From the NCBI GenBank assembly GCA_964450305.1, contig CAYVFB010000005.1, positions 12,265-76,264 on the forward strand: a DNA stretch of 64,000 nt. The letters run 5' to 3'. The position numbers and the translations under genes were made by a program. The notes under the pieces were generated by a model, which was not told the DNA's origin, did not search any database, and worked only from the letters and a program-made list of their open reading frames with translations. Position 1 is the first letter of the stretch. The number at the start of each line of letters is the position of its first letter. This stretch comes from JAAYJG01 sp964450305. GTDB taxonomy: Bacteria > Bacillota > Clostridia > DSM-8532. Below are positions 61,301 through 64,000 of the stretch, one piece after another.

Positions 61301-64000
61301 TACGTAATAAATGTGGTTTCGTGTTGCGATATCCGCCTTCCACTGTGCATATACGGTAATATTCGAATTCACGGCTGTTTGTGCTGTAAAGGCTGCACCG
61401 CTTCCGTTCACGGCAGTATTCCAGCCGGTGAAGTCATAGCCTGTTTTGGTGGGTGCAGTTGGAAGTGAACCTACAGCTTGTCCTGCGGTAACTGTTTTTG
61501 TTGTTGGGCTCGCCTCTGTATCCCCGCCATTTTTATTGAAGGTTACAGTATTACTCTGAATCCCCGCTCCTTCTATCCAGTATGGTGCGCCCTGAACAGG
61601 TGCATTCTTTAGATTCACTGGAACACCTGCCTTGATATCCCTGAGCGATAAAACTCCATTCACCCATTGGTCATCATTGGGGTTCGCAGCCCCGAGATAA
61701 GATGGAATGTTTTTTCCGGGTAAATATGGGTGCGGAATGCCTGTGCCTGCATTTACCGGGGTAATTCCGTTTTCAAGCTGATATCCGGTGTTTATCCGAT
61801 ATTTATCTGCACCTTCGCTCCCTTTATACAAGGGATTTTCTGCAGAGTATTCCCTAAGCCACAGCTTTACTCCGGGATGGGTTTGCTGATAATCTTCCAC
61901 CGTCATTCTTGCGCTGTTGCCATTGCCCACCATCACTGCATAAGTCCCATTGGTGTCATTCTGTCCTTTTGCAGGACGGTAAAAAAAGTTTCTGTCCCAC
62001 AGAAGGTTGTCGAAATTCGCGGTTGTATAGGCTGAAGGTCTCCAGGCCGTCATATCTTCACTATCCCATGAGGAACCACACCCATCCAGAATATTGTTAT
62101 ATCCGTATCCATAGAGGTTTGGATCCTGATCAAACCCGTGTGAAGCAGATTTGTAGTATGGGTAATTTGTCCATCCTATCCCGTGTTTCCCCTGTGATAT
62201 GATTGTATTATTGTAAACTGTTGCTTTAAAAATCGGGTGTGTATCCCCTTCACTGACAATAATCGCTGATTTGGAATTATCAAAAATATTGTTGTGAATT
62301 TGAACAAAGTCTTGTCTGGCATCGATAGCATAGATGGTGGAATCCAGAAAAATATTATGATGGATATCATCGCCAAAGGTTTTGTATGTATCAATATACC
62401 CAAGCCCACCAGATGGATTTCTGCCGCTTAAAAACTGGGTCTGCTTGTGTTTGATTGCAACGGGCACGGAACCGTCAAAAATATTGTATCTGTATATATT
62501 CCTGCTATTGGTTGGACGATCGTTATAAAAGCCGTCCTTTGCAATTTCATTTGTTCTGTAATCACTGAATATATTGATATGCGCTGAGTTATGAGTCGCC
62601 GAGGAGGAGGTGCTTCCATTGTTGGAAAAATAGCAGTATTCCACGATACAGTTGCTCCAGCATTGTCCTGAAATACCGCCAGGGTTATTACTTGAATTGT
62701 CAGTATCATTATCATGGATATAGCAACTTCTGAACCAGAATGGGCCCATCTGGCCATTAAAGCCACAGGCACCCGTATTGGCAGGGCTCCGTCCTCCCGT
62801 GATTTCCAGCCGGTCGAATTTCCAGTATTGCATGGCATAAGCCCCTGATCCATCACTGATAGTCTGCCCAAGCACACAGCCGGCGCCACTGTTATCTCCA
62901 ACTTTGACCCCGTCTATGCCGCCGGTTCCGCCACCGTTTTCCCCATCGAGCACAGCCCATTCGCCGGGATATGACATGATGGTTGACCAGTGTTCAGGGG
63001 TGCCGTCCTTCGTGTAATCGATCCTGATATGCCCTTCCCGATAAGTGCCCCCCCGCAAAACGATGATGTCCCCGCCATTCATTTCCTTCAATGCTGCTTT
63101 TATGGATTTATATGCATTACCCTTATCCAGACCGTCTGTTGTACTGACATCATAGGTACCGTCCAATACTTCTGCACCGAGTGTCTGGTCTACATAAATT
63201 GTTCTTCTTTCCATTGTGGAAGGAAGCCGCGCGAATGTCCTGGAAGGATCACTTTCATTTCCAGCACTATCAAGGGCAGAAATTACAAAGCTATAGGAGT
63301 TCCCTGGCGTTAGTGCTGTAAAGGCATGACTGTTTGAAGTTGCATAGATCGGGGTTGAGTTGTTCCCATTAAAAATGATTTTATATTTTTCAACACCCGC
63401 ATTGTCTGTTGAATCGTCCCATTCCAGCAGGAGAGAGGTGGTTGAGGTTATCGTGGTTCTGGGCCAATTGGGCCTGCCTGGCTTTTCGGTGTCTTGAGAT
63501 ACTGTTGGGGTTGGAGTTGGAGTTGCGATCACAGTCGGCGTTGGGCTTGGGGCCACGGTCGGCGTTGGGCTTGGGGCCATGGTTGGTGTTGGGCTGGGCG
63601 ACAGGGTTGGCGTTGTAGTCGGTGCCAACGTCGGGGTTGGGGTTGGCGACTGTTCTGTTCGTTTACCGATCCCTACAAGATCAATATTTGCGCCCATGTC
63701 AACACCGTTTCTGCCCGCTCCGCGGCAGGGAGAATCCGGTGCAAGCCGGAAGTCGTTTAATTCCGACATAGTCCCCGAGGCATTTAAAAACCCGGGGTCA
63801 GAGGCTAAAGAACCCATGCCGGGGTGGCTATTGTCCATCAATACAGTTGAGGCCTGCCACTGCTCAAGGTTTTTAAAATTACTCCATTCAGTGCTTGGTG
63901 TGTTGGGCAGTCGGAAACGGATCAGGAAGTTATTTGCCAGGTTTCCAAACTGATTATGGTCACACGACTTGATAGTCACTGGCATGGCAGTCGTTCCATT
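58310..64000 (-). CDS. Giant SLH surface protein with beta-helix, FN3 and InlB-type domains (5' end cut)
   Basis: At least 1896 residues; the frame stays open to the window edge, so the true start lies beyond it. Visible order from the edge (approximate residue numbers from the edge): the end of one beta-helix domain (1-105), a Pro/Thr linker (about 110-160), fibronectin type III (168-250), a right-handed beta-helix of the Pel15/DUF1565 kind (257-810), a Listeria-Bacteroides (InlB) repeat (812-885), a second beta-helix (890-1365), a long Pro/Thr/Ser linker (1370-1495), a conserved surface domain (1500-1705) and three SLH repeats (1705-1896) that bind cell-wall polymer. Probably exported and wall-bound, perhaps a polysaccharide lyase or hydrolase; no catalytic residues can be assigned. 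The first and last beta-helix ends are clear duplicates (DHNQFGN, ASDP-F, SPC-GAGRNG-DMGA-I). Confidence 0.9.
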   Translation of the reverse strand, partial: NGTTAMPVTIKSCDHNQFGNLANNFLIRFRLPNTPSTEWSNFKNLEQWQASTVLMDNSHPGMGSLASDPGFLNASGTMSELNDFRLAPDSPCRGAGRNGVDMGANIDLVGIGKRTEQSPTPTPTLAPTTTPTLSPSPTPTMAPSPTPTVAPSPTPTVIATPTPTPTVSQDTEKPGRPNWPRTTITSTTSLLLEWDDSTDNAGVEKYKIIFNGNNSTPIYATSNSHAFTALTPGNSYSFVISALDSAGNESDPSRTFARLPSTMERRTIYVDQTLGAEVLDGTYDVSTTDGLDKGNAYKSIKAALKEMNGGDIIVLRGGTYREGHIRIDYTKDGTPEHWSTIMSYPGEWAVLDGENGGGTGGIDGVKVGDNSGAGCVLGQTISDGSGAYAMQYWKFDRLEITGGRSPANTGACGFNGQMGPFWFRSCYIHDNDTDNSSNNPGGISGQCWSNCIVEYCYFSNNGSTSSSATHNSAHINIFSDYRTNEIAKDGFYNDRPTNSRNIYRYNIFDGSVPVAIKHKQTQFLSGRNPSGGLGYIDTYKTFGDDIHHNIFLDSTIYAIDARQDFVQIHNNIFDNSKSAIIVSEGDTHPIFKATVYNNTIISQGKHGIGWTNYPYYKSASHGFDQDPNLYGYGYNNILDGCGSSWDSEDMTAWRPSAYTTANFDNLLWDRNFFYRPAKGQNDTNGTYAVMVGNGNSARMTVEDYQQTHPGVKLWLREYSAENPLYKGSEGADKYRINTGYQLENGITPVNAGTGIPHPYLPGKNIPSYLGAANPNDDQWVNGVLSLRDIKAGVPVNLKNAPVQGAPYWIEGAGIQSNTVTFNKNGGDTEASPTTKTVTAGQAVGSLPTAPTKTGYDFTGWNTAVNGSGAAFTAQTAVNSNITVYAQWKADIATRNHIYYVSAVSTSTNWVAASNINSPCTAQTAFDNAQAGDTVQFRGGTYTIPANTSGTWLTGYYAPNYSGTEEAPIVFMAYPGETPVFDGTSGGIDKDGHGYYHHARIMSNARYTSNRTYFHEYITFDGFTFQCDGGVNEARIALTGGDNYFKGQRVRGLVVQNCTFNGGTWDNEASTGDNREGIFVSQVTGLVIRNCKIFDYDHVNNNQNTSGIKTYHCDNVIIENCEIYDCTRGIFSKSNTDDLTVRYNYIHDCHQGFFAGTGGWWNDANDHTKGYHVNENSNNVLHHNLFTNIERGSISCFTQDGGDLDGTVIYNNTVYADTGYTASIGLGSGERQQFYNNIQYGPKIDNDIGLLKWTSGDNNPQDIADGKAEYNFGLDSVDHNQFGNIGSFLIRVRKTNAPTISYNSLAAWKESGVLTNGGNPGEGSLASDPMFANTSGTMNKIADFALQTGSPCKGAGRNGIDMGADISRVGIQTGLVAPTPTVTPNPTPTVAPSPTPTVAPSPKPTVAPSPKPTVAPSPKPTVAPSPMSTVAPSPTPTAAPSPTPTVAPSPTPTVTPSPTPVVTSPQPVIPIQNPAIVITPTQAVTPTPAATPTKAPTPTPAAVSHNATVLGHVSITNLAGSVDSASNTYLVHLNEEQAESLFQSKKKTTINSPVIPDVKAYALELPLTTLQGTAKGENITFLTETGKVTVPNNLLSGLNINGTTASLAIGRVEKTKLSTPAKTLIGDRPLIQLSLSVAGKTISNKIKIPVTVSIPYTPSAEELNHPENIVVWAVDQSGSLTAVPNGRYDPQAQAVTFKTDSFGQYAIGSTGTDFSDVPATAWYAKAVRFAAARGISTGVGNNRFNPNGQLTRAQVLVMILRAYGIAPDSNSSDNFADAGDTWYTGYLAVAKRLGITRGVGNNIFAPDNAITRQEMFALLYNTLKLMEELPDENSSTTQSKNTLNGFSDADQIAAWAKEAITALIEAGTINGSNGKLFLASTADRAQLVQVLYNLLLQ
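59630..59872. repeat. 24-bp tandem repeat coding a Pro-rich linker
   Basis: About ten imperfect copies of a 24-base unit run here, each encoding the eight residues PTVAPSPx. The unit is written on the plus strand as variants of GGTTGGCTTCGGGCTCGGTG plus CCAC. Such arrays expand and contract by slippage without shifting the frame. Confidence 0.85.
63530..63648. repeat. Related short tandem repeats in the second Pro-rich linker
   Basis: A shorter array of 18-24-base units that encodes alternating PTPT and APSPTP segments, in the linker nearer the window edge. Confidence 0.7.

Noticed and set aside
1..64000. tRNA, rRNA, CRISPR array or insertion sequence
   Set aside because: I looked for tRNA T-arm motifs, regular repeats with spacers and transposase-like proteins and recognised none; a covariance-model search would be needed to exclude small RNAs.

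Overview
The window looks like chromosome from an anaerobic, spore-forming Clostridia-type Firmicute of mid GC content. The pointers are a sigma-H gene, PerR with rubrerythrin, a CIRCE-controlled groESL, type III pantothenate kinase, AGGAGG-type ribosome binding sites with frequent TTG/GTG starts, MsmX-dependent-style sugar ABC importers without a local ATPase, and a giant S-layer-homology (SLH) surface protein. No tRNA, rRNA, CRISPR array, transposase or integrase was recognised. The genus cannot be fixed from this sequence alone.

Layout. 1-4.5 kb (minus): tsaE-tsaB-rimI (tRNA t6A and ribosomal S18 modification) followed by a LonC-like AAA protease. 4.5-15.4 kb: a lone holin-like membrane protein, then a carbohydrate uptake locus: two MetI-type permeases and a lipoprotein binding protein (minus), a second paralogous binding lipoprotein (plus), and a binding lipoprotein-YesM kinase-YesN regulator triad (minus). 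15.7-19.5 kb: rubrerythrin, PerR with a PerR box on a consensus promoter, and a GGDEF-EAL protein with an extracytoplasmic binding-protein-like sensor. 19.6-24.3 kb: SGNH hydrolase, amidohydrolase (behind a duplicated promoter) and LonA. 24.7-29.9 kb: tuf, fusA, rpsG, rpsL and an L7Ae-like gene, i.e. the str operon without rpoBC in front, preceded by a leader with two terminator-like hairpins. 30-34.2 kb: CPBP protease, AraC regulator, groESL. 34.5-37.6 kb: coaX, an Asn-rich disordered protein, birA and an unknown protein. 37.9-40.4 kb: a NarL-type regulator with a 7TM histidine kinase. 40.6-43.2 kb: a three-gene set related to the sulfide-to-homocysteine pathway (UPF0280/COG2122, NIL-ferredoxin, COG1900/DUF39) behind a highly structured leader RNA. 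44.2-47.7 kb (plus): an ExbB/ZorA-like channel with a 300-residue tail, a MotB/ZorB-like OmpA protein and a TPR protein. 48-51 kb: divergent PRPP synthetase, and dut-pepT-DUF4926. 51.3-58.1 kb: RlhA-like U32 protein, a DUF948-like protein and ZapA, then Tex and SigH. 58.3 kb to the edge: the SLH/beta-helix protein, cut by the window end.

Most of the window is housekeeping. The best candidates for something undescribed are the 44.2-47.7 kb ion-driven-motor-like cassette, which has the ZorA/ZorB architecture but neither flagellar genes nor Zorya effectors and carries a TPR partner instead, and the long folded leader upstream of the homocysteine operon. All starts were chosen by ribosome binding site and family length; several differ from the longest open frame.
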